Counted from the first letter of the stretch, positions 25,814-34,262 are shown. The stretch: 64,000 nucleotides of DNA from Hyphomonas sp. (GCA_002700305.1 PACZ01000044.1:51956-115955), one strand, 5' to 3'. Numbers and translations: made by a program. The notes: generated by a model from the letters alone, not told the origin.

Positions 25814-26188
25814 TCAGGCCGCTTTCGGCCAGATCTGTTCGAGGTCGGGCGCCTGGCCTTCATGCTCGTGGCGTTCGCGCAGGCTGGACAGGATGGTTTC
25901 CGGCAGGATCGTCAGGCGGGCTTCGCCGACACGCTTGTCCGTGACCGGGAACAGGGCCGCATTCGCACCTGTCTTCGCGATGATCAGCGCGGCGAGGTCT
26001 TCGACCAGGCTGACTTCCATCGCCACGCCTTCGTGGACATGCGCCGAGACGACCCGGGCGACAAACTCCAGCGCCTCACGGGCCCGCATGCTGGCGGGGT
26101 CCCCGCAGCCAAGCACTTTCCAGCGCTTGGACAGGTGAATTTCCGGGATCGCCACATCGACGATCTGTTCGTTGAGGAGAAACAGCAT
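25814..26188 (-). CDS. Conserved hypothetical protein
   Basis: A 124-aa soluble protein that I cannot assign. It has a mixed alpha/beta pattern: MLFLLNEQIVDVAIPEIHL, then a central stretch with GCGDPASMRAREALEFVARVV, and a C-terminal helix LPETILSSLRERHEHEG. No signal peptide, membrane helix or metal-site motif. It is preceded by a remarkable three-part CtrA-like element at 26242-26267. Start ATG 26188 has GAGGAG upstream on the minus strand. Confidence 0.65.
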   Translation of the reverse strand: MLFLLNEQIVDVAIPEIHLSKRWKVLGCGDPASMRAREALEFVARVVSAHVHEGVAMEVSLVEDLAALIIAKTGANAALFPVTDKRVGEARLTILPETILSSLRERHEHEGQAPDLEQIWPKAA

Positions 26189-26241
26189 GACCCCACTTTG
26201 CCCCGTTTTCCTGAATTCGTTTTCAAGCTGCCCGCACCGGG

Positions 26242-26267
26242 TTAGCGGGGGGTTAACGCAGGCTTAC
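26242..26267. promoter_or_regulatory. Three-part CtrA-like element
   Basis: TTAG-N7-TTAA-N7-TTAC: three TTAN half-sites spaced exactly 7 bp apart, forming two overlapping TTAA-N7-TTAA-like sites that share the central TTAA. It lies in the 116-bp gap upstream of the minus-strand gene 25814-26188 and downstream of the DUF1491 gene. CtrA regulation is inferred from spacing and lineage. Confidence 0.4.
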
Positions 26268-26304
26268 CGGCTGCAAACCAATTGGCTTGAATCCACGACA
26301 GAAT

Positions 26305-26652
26305 TCAGGAGCCTTCCTCGACGTGTTCGGTGAGGAAATGCCGGCCTTCCTTGTCCTCGATCTCGACCACCCAGAGATCGCTGTCGCGCTTGCGGGCCCG
26401 GGCGACATATTCATCCACCTCCCGCTCCTCCGGTCCGATACCCTGAGCGGCAAGGTTCAGGAAGATCCGGTCGCCATCCATGCCCATAGACGGGGTATAG
26501 GCGGCGGCTGTCCCATCCAGCCGTGCGACCTTGACCAGCACGTCGCCGCGCGAGTCATCGCCATGCTGCACGATGAAGCCCGACGCGCCGGCCACTTCAG
26601 CCCGGCGGATCAGGGCCTCGACCCAGAGACGTGTCGGCAGACGCTCCATCAT
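26305..26652 (-). CDS. DUF1491 family protein
   Basis: A 115-aa protein of the alphaproteobacterial DUF1491 family; function unknown. Seen: LPTRLWVEALIRRAEVAGASGFIVQHGDDSRGDVLVKVARLDG, and a C-terminal WVVEIEDKEGRHFLTEHVE, both typical of the family. The tandem ATGs at 26652 and 26649 lie behind AAGGA on the minus strand. Homologues are usually single small cytoplasmic proteins. It is divergent from the small membrane protein at 26740. Confidence 0.85.
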   Translation of the reverse strand: MMERLPTRLWVEALIRRAEVAGASGFIVQHGDDSRGDVLVKVARLDGTAAAYTPSMGMDGDRIFLNLAAQGIGPEEREVDEYVARARKRDSDLWVVEIEDKEGRHFLTEHVEEGS

Positions 26653-26739
26653 CACGCAATTCCTTCCGTTCGGCATGGCGATTGCAGTTTGCACATGGGT
26701 GTTAACGCACTGGCAACTGATCGAGAAAGGGGCCATGGC

Positions 26740-26952
26740 ATGAAAAGCAGCGACCTCATTCTGCTTGCGCCGGCAATTGCCTTTGCCGGTGGCCTGACGG
26801 GCCTCATCAAGCATACCAGCTATCCGGACGACGTGCTGTATCTCGCCACGTCCATTTTCCTGTTTATCGTTGGTGTGGCCGCCTTTGGCGCCCTGCTCCT
26901 GCTCGTGCGCGCCAGCCTGCATGAAAGCCTGCACGAAAACGAGGACAGCTGA
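26740..26952 (+). CDS. Small two-helix membrane protein
   Basis: A 70-aa protein with two hydrophobic segments (ILLAPAIAFAGGLTGLI, and VLYLATSIFLFIVGVAAFGALLLLV) and an acidic/His tail (HESLHENEDS). The ATG at 26740 has AAGGGG upstream; a nearby ATG at 26735 in another frame would give only a two-codon peptide. No family recognised. It is convergent with the histidine kinase. Confidence 0.6.
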   Translation: MKSSDLILLAPAIAFAGGLTGLIKHTSYPDDVLYLATSIFLFIVGVAAFGALLLLVRASLHESLHENEDS

Positions 26953-26988
26953 TCTCAGCCGGCCCTGCTTCCCGAAAGAAGCGGTTTC

Positions 26989-28611
26989 CTATTCCAGGTC
27001 TTCGTCGTTCGCCCGTGGCAGGGTAACGGACACGCGCGTGCCCTTGCCCGGCGCCGAGCGGATGTCAATCTGCCCGCCATGAAGTTCTGCGAACCGTTTG
27101 ACCACGGCGAGGCCGAGCCCCGTCCCCTTCACGCCGCGGGCATTCCCGCCCTGCGAAAACGGCTCCAGCGCAAGACGCACGTCGTCTTCACTCATGCCCG
27201 CCCCCTTGTCGGTGACAGACAGGACAGCGGCATTCCCCTCGATCACCGCTTCCAGCACCACGGCGCTGCCGTTCTCTGAATACTTGATCGCGTTCGAGAC
27301 AAGGTTCTGCCAGATCTGGCGGACGGCGCGCGCGTCAGCCTGCGCCCAGACATCGTCTTCCGCTTTCAGGCGCAGTTTCACACCGGCCCGTTCGGCCTGG
27401 TTGTCGAGCTGGCGGATCACCGACTGGGCGGAGGCCGCAAGATCGACCGGCTCAGGCTCAAGCCGCTGGCGGTCTGCATCTGCCCGCGCGAGGTCCAGCA
27501 TGTCCTCGACCATGAGCAACAATTCCTGCCCGCTGTCATGAATGATGGCCGGATAGTCCTGATAGGCTTCGGGCAGAGGGCCGCGTACGCCATGCCGCAT
27601 CATGTCAGCATACCCGATGATCGCATTGAGGGGCGTCTTCAGGTCGTGGCCGAGCGAAGCAAAAAAGGCTGTACGCTGGCGGACGGCTTCGCGGGCCCTG
27701 GCCTCGGCATCGCCGGGGTCAGTCTTGGCCACCTGTTTCGGACGATCGATCAGCGCGATATGGGTGCCGCCGTCATAAGGCGTTGCGCAGAAGGCAACGG
27801 TGCGGCCATTCACAAGATGGGTTTCGCCCGCCTGCGCCGTGGTCGCCATCAGGCTGGCCGGGGTGGCCGACGTGTCCAGCACATCCCGCAACAGCGTCCC
27901 GGCGCCAATCCCCGGCAAGCCGAGCCGGTCGCCATCGGCGCCGCGGATCATGCCGTCCGGGGTGACATCCAGCAGAAGCACACCGGAATCTGCCGGAACC
28001 GGAATGGTCGCCTTTGCCGGATGCGAGACTTCGACAGGCGCAACCTCCGCACTCGCGGCAGCCAGTTCTTCCTGCCCGCGCGCGAGGTACCAGACCAGCA
28101 GGGCAAATGTCACAAGCGCTGCAAAAGCCAGCAGCCGGGCAACGCCGGAGAAGCCTGTCACGGCCTCGCCGGAAGGCAGAATCCCGATTTCGGACAACAG
28201 GATCGCGGCGAAATAAGCGCCTGCTCCGAAAATCGACGCTTCGGCCGCCATGGCGGTATTTCCGAGGTTCAGCGCCACAAGCGGGGCAATCACGAACAGA
28301 ACGGCCAGCGGAGACATGGCCGCCCCGCTCAAAGCGAGGGTAAACGCCGCAAAGACGGTCCACGTAATCACCAGGAATGACGGGGCAAACTGGTTCAGAA
28401 GCCGGTCACGGCCGAGAAGGAAAAAGCCCGCCAGTCCCGGCAGGGCCGCCAACCCCAGCCAGGCGAACGACAATGCTTCTCTTTCGCGTGACACGAGAAC
28501 AGAACCGGCAACCGCCGCCACCATGGCCAGCCAGCCAAGGTGTATAATCTGTAATCTCTGACGCTGCTTTTGGGGCAACATATTAATACCCCGGTGAGAT
28601 TCATTAGGCAT
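26989..28611 (-). CDS. Membrane sensor histidine kinase
   Basis: A 540-aa hybrid-free sensor kinase. The N-terminal half has about six membrane helices (residues 24-177) without a periplasmic sensor domain, then a PAS-like linker (about 195-290). The transmitter has the phospho-acceptor H322 in ASLGHDLKTPLNAIIGYADMM, the N box LVSNAIKYSENG, G1 DKGAGM, F box PFSQGG and G2 GTGLGLAVVKRF. No response regulator lies nearby, so it is an orphan kinase; its layout recalls the PleC/DivJ-like cell-cycle kinases of Caulobacterales. Start could be the ATG at 28611 or one at 28581, which has the better ribosome site (GGGG at 7 nt). Confidence 0.9.
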   Translation of the reverse strand: MPNESHRGINMLPQKQRQRLQIIHLGWLAMVAAVAGSVLVSREREALSFAWLGLAALPGLAGFFLLGRDRLLNQFAPSFLVITWTVFAAFTLALSGAAMSPLAVLFVIAPLVALNLGNTAMAAEASIFGAGAYFAAILLSEIGILPSGEAVTGFSGVARLLAFAALVTFALLVWYLARGQEELAAASAEVAPVEVSHPAKATIPVPADSGVLLLDVTPDGMIRGADGDRLGLPGIGAGTLLRDVLDTSATPASLMATTAQAGETHLVNGRTVAFCATPYDGGTHIALIDRPKQVAKTDPGDAEARAREAVRQRTAFFASLGHDLKTPLNAIIGYADMMRHGVRGPLPEAYQDYPAIIHDSGQELLLMVEDMLDLARADADRQRLEPEPVDLAASAQSVIRQLDNQAERAGVKLRLKAEDDVWAQADARAVRQIWQNLVSNAIKYSENGSAVVLEAVIEGNAAVLSVTDKGAGMSEDDVRLALEPFSQGGNARGVKGTGLGLAVVKRFAELHGGQIDIRSAPGKGTRVSVTLPRANDEDLE

Positions 28612-28731
28612 TGTGACGGTGTCGGCGGTTTCTTGCTGTATTTGTAATGCAAGAAGCGGGCAAGCTGCTGTTCCCCCCTTGGGGAACTTCAGGCACAAAG
28701 TATCGTGTGTCGCGTGAGGGAGTGAGCGAAC

Positions 28732-29730
28732 ATGTATTCCATCAGAACGATCGGGGCCATTGTTGTCGCTATGGGAATGGCTCTCGGAGCCTCCGCCCAG
28801 GAAACAAAGGCTGAAGAGCAGAAATCCGGCGATGCGATTTCAAAATCCGCTGCCGTGTACGCCACCTACCAGTCTGAAGTGACGGATGTAAAAACGAAAC
28901 CGCTCGGCTCTGCCAGCGATATCGACCACGCCCTGAACTCGCTCGGCGGACACAATCCGGACCAGCTTTCCCAGGGCTGGATTTCCTATTCCGCGCTCAT
29001 CGCCTCGCAGGACCCTGAGTATCGCGCCGCCGTGCGTGATATCGCAGATTTCTACGGCCGCGAGGCCATGATGAACGGCCTGGCCAACGACGTGCGTTAC
29101 GCCCGTACGCTGAATGGTGGTGACACGGCCGTCAGCGCGGCACTTGCCGCGACTGAAGCCGACAGCCGCCGCCTGACCAGTGCGGCCGCCTTCGTCAAGG
29201 AACAGGCCTATTCGCTGCAGGCATCCGGCTGGGCAAAGGCCAAGATCGGCAATTCAGGTGCCAAGGCCACAGCGCTCGACCGGATCCAGAAGGCCGGCAT
29301 TCCGGCCAGCCAGCCGCTGGTCAACGCCTTCAGCGCGGCAGACATCGATGGCGTGCTGGTCCAGGCTGGCTCCCCCGGCGCCCCGTCGCTTTGGGACAAT
29401 GTCTCCGGCGCCGCCAGCGCGGTCCGTTTCCCGGCCGCGATGACCTCCGGCCTCAAGCTCAACCGCAAGCGCGTGAAATATGGCAAGGAGCCGATCGCCG
29501 ACCAGATCGCCACGCTCGCCGCTTTCCGCGTCATGGGCGCTGAGGCCGCGACCCCGGCCCAGATGTCCAGCGCCATGTCCGAACGCGAAACCCGCGGCTG
29601 CATGAACATGGCCAACCTGAACCTGCAACAGTGCGTTGCCGCTGCAAACCAGCAGTACGAAGTACCTTTCTGTATCGGAGAGCATGCGCTCGCCGATGTC
29701 GGCAAGTGCATCGGCGGGGTCTACCAGTAA
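28732..29730 (+). CDS. Secreted protein of unknown function
   Basis: A 332-aa exported protein. Signal peptide with cleavage after ASAQ-type residues near 22 (MGMALGASAQ). The mature part is helix-rich and Ala-rich, with DIDHALNSLGGHNPDQLSQGWISYSALIA near residue 65 and a four-cysteine C-terminus (GCMNMANLNLQQC, PFCIGEHALADVGKC) that may form disulphides. No catalytic motif or family recognised. It is divergent from the histidine kinase over a 120-bp region and ends in a strong terminator, so it is a single-gene unit. Confidence 0.7.
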   Translation: MYSIRTIGAIVVAMGMALGASAQETKAEEQKSGDAISKSAAVYATYQSEVTDVKTKPLGSASDIDHALNSLGGHNPDQLSQGWISYSALIASQDPEYRAAVRDIADFYGREAMMNGLANDVRYARTLNGGDTAVSAALAATEADSRRLTSAAAFVKEQAYSLQASGWAKAKIGNSGAKATALDRIQKAGIPASQPLVNAFSAADIDGVLVQAGSPGAPSLWDNVSGAASAVRFPAAMTSGLKLNRKRVKYGKEPIADQIATLAAFRVMGAEAATPAQMSSAMSERETRGCMNMANLNLQQCVAAANQQYEVPFCIGEHALADVGKCIGGVYQ

Positions 29731-29752
29731 GCCCCTCCATCTCTCAACCTTC

Positions 29753-29788
29753 ACCCCCGGGGCCCATGGCCGCCGGGGGTTTTCTTTT
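29753..29788 (+). terminator. Rho-independent terminator after the secreted protein
   Basis: ACCCCCGG (29753-29760) pairs with CCGGGGGT (29773-29780) and is followed by TTTCTTTT. It separates the secreted-protein gene from sufE. Confidence 0.85.
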
Positions 29789-29815
29789 GTGGCCGGATGC
29801 CCCATGTCAGCGCGC

Positions 29816-30235
29816 ATGAGCATTGCCGAAACCGCCGCCGAAATCCGTGAAGACTTCTCCTGGCTCGAAGACTGGGAGGCGCGCTTCGCCCACATCATCG
29901 ATCTGGGCAAGGCAAACCCGCCGCTGGAAGCCCACGAGCGGACCGAAGAGACCCGGGTGCGCGGCTGTGCCAGCCAGGTCTGGCTGGTCACGGGCTGGGA
30001 AGACGGCAAGCTGGTCCTGCGCGCAGAGTCAGACGCGATGATCGTGTCCGGCCTGATCGCCCTGCTGATCCAGCTCTATACCGGCGCGACAAAGGAAGAG
30101 ATCCTGTCCTTCGATGCCAGGGCCTTCCTGGACGAGATTGGCGTCAGCGGCGCCCTGACGGCGCAGCGCTCCAATGGCCTCGCTTCCATGCTGGCGCGCA
30201 TTCAGGATGATGCCAAAGCCCTGCCCACCGCCTGA
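29816..30235 (+). CDS. sufE: SufE sulfur acceptor protein
   Basis: Accepts persulfide sulfur from the cysteine desulfurase SufS for Fe-S cluster assembly; 139 aa. The acceptor cysteine lies in RVRGCASQVWL. N-terminal IREDFSWLEDWEARFAHIIDLGK and the hydrophobic IVSGLIALLIQLYTGATKEEI are family hallmarks. The ATG at 29816 is preferred; an in-frame ATG 12 nt upstream is possible. The suf operon itself is elsewhere. The 3' end overlaps the convergent gene by 34 bp. Confidence 0.93.
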   Translation: MSIAETAAEIREDFSWLEDWEARFAHIIDLGKANPPLEAHERTEETRVRGCASQVWLVTGWEDGKLVLRAESDAMIVSGLIALLIQLYTGATKEEILSFDARAFLDEIGVSGALTAQRSNGLASMLARIQDDAKALPTA

Positions 30236-30846
30236 CCCGGCGCGAGCAGTCCATACACCTCTGCCAGCCGCACCAGCACACTCTGCGCGTCCGCCACGCC
30301 CTGACCGGTCACATGCCGGAAGGCCGACAGGGTGAGCCGGTCCAGGACCAGCATTTCCGCAGCTTCAGCCGCGTTTGCACCAAGCTCTTTTTCTACCGCC
30401 TCAAGCCGGCCCAGCGCCGCGAGCTGCAGGCGCGGATCATCCGCGCGCCGGAAGCCCGGAGCGGCCGCCAGATGATAATCCGCGCCGAACCGGCTGGCCG
30501 CTGCGCGTAGCCGGGTCTCTTCCGCACAACGTCTTGCGGCCAGGTCCAGCAAGCTTTCCGGGGCATTGCCGTCCAGCGGGTCTGATACCGCGAGTGGCTG
30601 CAAACGCACAGGCGGTGCATCGCCTGTCTGCACCAGCCTATCTGGATCGCCGCGATAGGAGACCAGCAGCTGCTGCCCTTTCAGACGCGCCACGATATGC
30701 GGCGGCACCCGGCCGTAGCGGCGGCTACGCTCATCCGCTCTCTGATGAAGCCGGAAGGCTGCTCCATCCCGCACGATCAGGCCGCCCGCGCGCAGGAGTC
30801 GCCGGGTCCGCCAGCCGGACAGGGGGCGCTCCGGCTTAGCCGGCAT
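30202..30846 (-). CDS. Putative DUF6456-like protein, partner of the HTH gene
   Basis: A 214-aa basic protein. The first 75 residues are Arg-rich (RPLSGWRTRRLLRAGG, RADERSRRYGRVPPHIVARL). The C-terminal half is helical (SLLDLAARRCAEETRLRAAASRFGADYHLA, then DPRLQLAALGRLEAVEKELG). It resembles the DUF6456 C-terminal domain of alphaproteobacterial regulators, but weakly. Its start overlaps the end of the DnaA-domain-IV-like gene by 11 bp, so the two are translationally coupled and may act together on DNA. Confidence 0.65.
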   Translation of the reverse strand: MPAKPERPLSGWRTRRLLRAGGLIVRDGAAFRLHQRADERSRRYGRVPPHIVARLKGQQLLVSYRGDPDRLVQTGDAPPVRLQPLAVSDPLDGNAPESLLDLAARRCAEETRLRAAASRFGADYHLAAAPGFRRADDPRLQLAALGRLEAVEKELGANAAEAAEMLVLDRLTLSAFRHVTGQGVADAQSVLVRLAEVYGLLAPGQAVGRALASS

Positions 30847-31201
30847 GGGCAATCCGCAAGTCTTCCGACGGGGCCTCCCCCAGCACAGCAACGCTGGAAA
30901 GCCCGACAGACAACTGCTCCAGCCAGATGTCGAAATCCGGGTCGTCGCGCAGGTCCTCGATCACCTGACAGGCATAGGACACAGTCGACCTGTCCCGCGT
31001 GAAGGCCCGTGCGACCCGGCTGAGGCTCATGCCCAGACTCGCGCGCAGCAGGTACATCGCCACCTGCCGGGCACGGGACTCTGCCGGAGACCCCCGCCCG
31101 CCGCTGAGCACATCTTCCGCCTTCAGCCCAAGCGCATAGGCCGTCAGGGCGCCGGCAAGATAGGCGCGGTCTTCATCTTTCCTGGGGTCGAAATCCGGCA
31201 A
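30836..31201 (-). CDS. DnaA domain IV-like helix-turn-helix protein
   Basis: A 121-aa protein whose centre resembles the DnaA C-terminal DNA-binding domain: ARQVAMYLLRASLGMSLSRVARAFTRDRSTVSYACQVIEDL (residues 44-84), with the RDRSTV recognition-helix motif. There is no AAA+ ATPase domain. The start is a TTG at 31201, 6 nt after a strong AGGAGG; no better ATG exists. It may bind DnaA-box-like sites and modulate replication or transcription; that is inference. It is the first gene of a two-gene operon. Confidence 0.82.
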   Translation of the reverse strand: MPDFDPRKDEDRAYLAGALTAYALGLKAEDVLSGGRGSPAESRARQVAMYLLRASLGMSLSRVARAFTRDRSTVSYACQVIEDLRDDPDFDIWLEQLSVGLSSVAVLGEAPSEDLRIAHAG

Positions 31202-31304
31202 GTTATCCTCCTGCTGTCTGGAACAGGCAGAAGACTACCCGAGATCAGGCAGTGTAGGATAACTTTCCTATCCGTGCAATGCAGCGCCCGGCGCCACAGG
31301 GGAT

Positions 31305-31799
31305 TCAGGCGGCGTGAAGGTTCGATTTCTGGTGGATAGCGGCCCCACCCGGCGGCGTCAGCAGGCGGCGGCTGGCCAGTTCCTCGTCATGGCACAGGAC
31401 CTGGTTGATCCGGCCATCTGCCCCGGCCAGCGGCAGGCGTAGCCAGGCGTGCAACCGGTTGCCGGTCTCGATCACGCCGCCGACCGGTGTCCCACGGTCA
31501 ATTGCAGCGGACAGGCCAAGCGCAAACGTCTCCGCCGCGGTGCCTGCCACGTCCTCCACCCGGCGGCCACGGGCCTCGAATCCCAGCAGGTCGCGCAGGC
31601 GGGACCCGGCGATTCGGAAGCGCCCTGCCCCCGATTCGTCGAACTCGACGATGGAAATACTGGCCAGCATGGACCGCAGGTGTCCCGGGTCGATCGATTC
31701 GCGGCGTGGCACGCCATCCGATTCGCCGAGCCGGCACCAATAGTCGATGAGGCTGCGCTGGACAGCCGTTACGCCTCTGAAAACATTCTGTTTGGTCAT
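31305..31799 (-). CDS. PAS domain protein (PAS_5 type)
   Basis: A 164-aa soluble protein matching the alphaproteobacterial PAS_5 group. Seen: SLIDYWCRLGESDGVPRRESIDPGHLRSMLASISIVEFDESGAGRFRIAGSRLRDLLGFEARGRRVEDV, the typical 'W...PGHLR..L' opening, followed by a five-strand PAS core. No output domain is present. Ligand and partner unknown. Confidence 0.83.
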   Translation of the reverse strand: MTKQNVFRGVTAVQRSLIDYWCRLGESDGVPRRESIDPGHLRSMLASISIVEFDESGAGRFRIAGSRLRDLLGFEARGRRVEDVAGTAAETFALGLSAAIDRGTPVGGVIETGNRLHAWLRLPLAGADGRINQVLCHDEELASRRLLTPPGGAAIHQKSNLHAA

Positions 31800-31948
31800 C
31801 TTCAGCCACCCCCGTGGTGATTCGATAGAATCACCTATCGCGCGAGTTGCCGGTCCGAATCAAGAGTCTTTGTGATGTTTTGTTAACCAAGATTACCGGA
31901 ATATTTCGTTTCGCTTCCGGAACAACAAGTATTCGTGCCTGAGTTCTT

Positions 31949-32362
31949 TTACTTGTCTGCCTTGCCGAGGCCCATCTTCTTGGCGAGTTTTGAACGCTGG
32001 CGGGAATAGCCGGGTGCGACCATCGGATAATCCGCCGGCAGGTCCCATTTCGCGCGGTAATCCTCCGGGGACATGTCGTAGGACGTGCGCAGATGGCGCT
32101 TCAGCGATTTGAACTTCTTGCCGTCTTCCAGGCAGATCAGGAAATTGTCGGAAACCGATTTCCCAACAGGGACGGCAGGTTTGGGCTGTGGAACCGCCGG
32201 CTCCCCCTCGGCGACAGATGTCAGCGACTGGTGGACCAGGCGGATCAGGTCCGGCAGCTCATCCGGCGCAACCGTATTGTTGCCGACATAGGCCGCAACG
32301 ATCTTGCTGGCGTGTTCGACCAGCTCCGGCCGGCCCTGCGCATCTGACTTTGCTTCTGACAC
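31949..32362 (-). CDS. mucR: MucR/Ros family transcriptional regulator
   Basis: A 137-aa DNA-binding regulator of the Ros/MucR family, which in Caulobacter works in the CtrA/SciP cell-cycle network. The C-terminal DNA-binding region is clear: CLEDGKKFKSLKRHLRTSYDM, then SPEDYRAKWDLPADYPMVAP. The zinc site is depleted: C-x2-D instead of C-x2-C, and the usual T-H-(Y/H)-G after KRHLR is T-S-Y-D, so one or two histidine ligands are lost. Zinc-independent MucR proteins are known in Mesorhizobium. The start is GTG at 32362. Confidence 0.92.
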   Translation of the reverse strand: MSEAKSDAQGRPELVEHASKIVAAYVGNNTVAPDELPDLIRLVHQSLTSVAEGEPAVPQPKPAVPVGKSVSDNFLICLEDGKKFKSLKRHLRTSYDMSPEDYRAKWDLPADYPMVAPGYSRQRSKLAKKMGLGKADK

Positions 32363-32391
32363 CTGAGCGGTTCCCGATACATGAATGGACC

Positions 32392-32412
32392 GCCCCGCAT
32401 CTACTGCGGGGC
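32392..32412. terminator. Hairpin between the antiporter operon and mucR
   Basis: GCCCCGCA (32392-32399) pairs with TGCGGGGC (32405-32412) around a 5-nt loop. A second, shorter hairpin CCCGCC-GCTTT-GGCGGG lies at 32448-32464. Neither has a T tract on the minus strand. They may be Rho-assisted ends of the ten-gene operon or part of the mucR leader. Confidence 0.4.
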
Positions 32413-32498
32413 CGGTAAACGTGAAATCCCGAAAATGCAGACGCGCCCCCGCCGCTTTGGCGGGAGACGCATCCCGTGTCTGTCATTCAGGCAGACTG

Positions 32499-34262
32499 TC
32501 AGCCAACCGCCATGAAGGACAAGAGCAACACGACCCCCAGCAGGGCCGCTGTCCAGATGGTCATCGCCCCATTGAGCGCGCCGCCCCGGGCCAGTTCGCC
32601 CCGCGGACTGAACGCCGCCTCGATCCAGTTGTAGGCCCGGCCGGTCACGCGGAAGAAGGCGGCCGTCATCGCCGGGCCTGCCTTGCCCCAGACCGTACCG
32701 GCCCACTTCACGAGACCATAGCCAACCTTGCGATACGTCCAGTCGCTGTCGAGGATGACGCCACGCTTCTCCGGCGGGTACACGTGGAAGCGCTTCAGCA
32801 GCACGAAGGCAAAGATCGCGAAGATCAGCAGTTGGAACTGCGTGATGATGTGATCGAACGAGAACAGGTGGTGATGGGAATAACCCATCGCCTCCTCTCT
32901 GTAAGGCAGCAGGCCGTAGAGCCATTCATGGCCGAAGCCCGGGAACAGCGCCGGCAGGCCAAGGAAGATGCAGAGGAACGCCGCAATGCCCATGGCCAGC
33001 AGCATGTTGAACGGGGCTTCCTTCACGCGCAGGCCGCTGTCATGGCCGAAGAAGGCGTAATACGGGATCTTGATGCCCGAGGGTTCCAGCACACCGGCCG
33101 AAGCAAACATGAGCATCAGGAAGATCACGGCATAGCCCGCCGTCGCCACTTCGGAAATGATCATCGACTTGGTGACAAAGGCCGAGAACAGCGGGAAGGC
33201 CGAGATCGACATCGCACCAATGATACAGAACACCGTCGTCCACGGCATCGACCGGTGCAGGCCGCCGAGCTGGCTCGCCTTCACTGTACCGGTCCGGTAG
33301 AGCACGGCGCCCATCGACATCATCAGGAGGCCTTTAAAGAAGATGTCCGCAAAGGCGTGGGCCGCGACGCCATTGATGGCCAGCGGTGTCCCGATACCGA
33401 CGCCGCACACCATAAAGCCGACCTGGTTGTTGATCGAATAGGACAGCACGCGGCGCAGATCGTTCTCGATCACTGCGAAGAAAACCGGGAAGACGGTCAT
33501 CGTGGCGCCGATCCAGACAAGGTGCTCCTGCCCCGGGAACATGCGGGCCAGCGCATAGACGGCCAGCTTGGTCGTGTAGACCGACAGGACCACGGAGCCG
33601 ACAACCGTCGCCTTCGGATACGCATCCTGCAGCCAGTTGTGCAGCAGCGGGAACGCCGCCTTGATGCCGAAGGCAATGAAGATGAACAGCACGCCCGGAT
33701 CGGAAAGGTCCGTAAAGGCCTCCAGCGACAGGTCTCCACGCGACTTCAGCACATAGGCGAGACCGTTCAGCAGCAGCACGCCCGACAGGACCTGCACGCC
33801 AAGGTACCGCATCGCAGCGAAGTAGGCCGCCCGGGTCTGTGCCCGCAGGATCAGGAAGACGGAGCTGATCGCCGTCAGTTCCCAGAACACGAACAGGGTC
33901 ATCAGGTCGCCTGCCAGCGTCGCCGCCACAGCGGCCCCGGCATAGAACAGCGCCGCCCCGTCCTGAATCCGGTCGTCGGAATGCAGGGCGTAGATGCCGT
34001 TCAGCACCGCGGCGATCAGGAAGGCCAGGCTGAAGATGAAATTGAGGGCATCGACGCGGTAAAGTACCATTTTCAGGCCCAGCACCTGCGTCGTCACCAG
34101 ATCCGTGTTCTGCGGTGCGAGCACCAGCAGCAGCAGCGCCAGAAGCGGCGCGGCGATGGTCACCACCTGGCGCACGCTGCGCATGGTTATGAACAGGCTT
34201 GCGACACCTGCGATGATCAGCACCCATCCGGGATTGAGACCTGCCAGCATGGACGGCATCAC
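32499..34262 (-). CDS. Antiporter-like subunit 3 (MrpD/NuoL-type)
   Basis: A 587-aa proton-conducting membrane subunit, the last gene of the Mrp/Mbh-like operon. The core proton-path residues are kept: E128 (FVFWELTAISS), K201 (FGIKAAFPLLHNWLQDAY), K232 (TTKLAVYAL) and a Lys in FVTKSMIISE. It is longer than MrpD by about 80 residues, with a C-terminal extension beyond the antiporter core and a His-rich loop (GYSHHHLFSFDHI). Its start overlaps the small-subunit gene by 4 bp (ATGA). It is clearly a homologue, not a copy, of the two other D-type subunits. Role in cation/proton exchange is inferred. Confidence 0.88.
   Translation of the reverse strand: MMPSMLAGLNPGWVLIIAGVASLFITMRSVRQVVTIAAPLLALLLLVLAPQNTDLVTTQVLGLKMVLYRVDALNFIFSLAFLIAAVLNGIYALHSDDRIQDGAALFYAGAAVAATLAGDLMTLFVFWELTAISSVFLILRAQTRAAYFAAMRYLGVQVLSGVLLLNGLAYVLKSRGDLSLEAFTDLSDPGVLFIFIAFGIKAAFPLLHNWLQDAYPKATVVGSVVLSVYTTKLAVYALARMFPGQEHLVWIGATMTVFPVFFAVIENDLRRVLSYSINNQVGFMVCGVGIGTPLAINGVAAHAFADIFFKGLLMMSMGAVLYRTGTVKASQLGGLHRSMPWTTVFCIIGAMSISAFPLFSAFVTKSMIISEVATAGYAVIFLMLMFASAGVLEPSGIKIPYYAFFGHDSGLRVKEAPFNMLLAMGIAAFLCIFLGLPALFPGFGHEWLYGLLPYREEAMGYSHHHLFSFDHIITQFQLLIFAIFAFVLLKRFHVYPPEKRGVILDSDWTYRKVGYGLVKWAGTVWGKAGPAMTAAFFRVTGRAYNWIEAAFSPRGELARGGALNGAMTIWTAALLGVVLLLSFMAVG

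Noticed and set aside
31883..31896. TTAACCAAGATTAC as a CtrA-like site near the PAS gene
   Set aside because: The spacing between half-sites is 6 bp, not 7.
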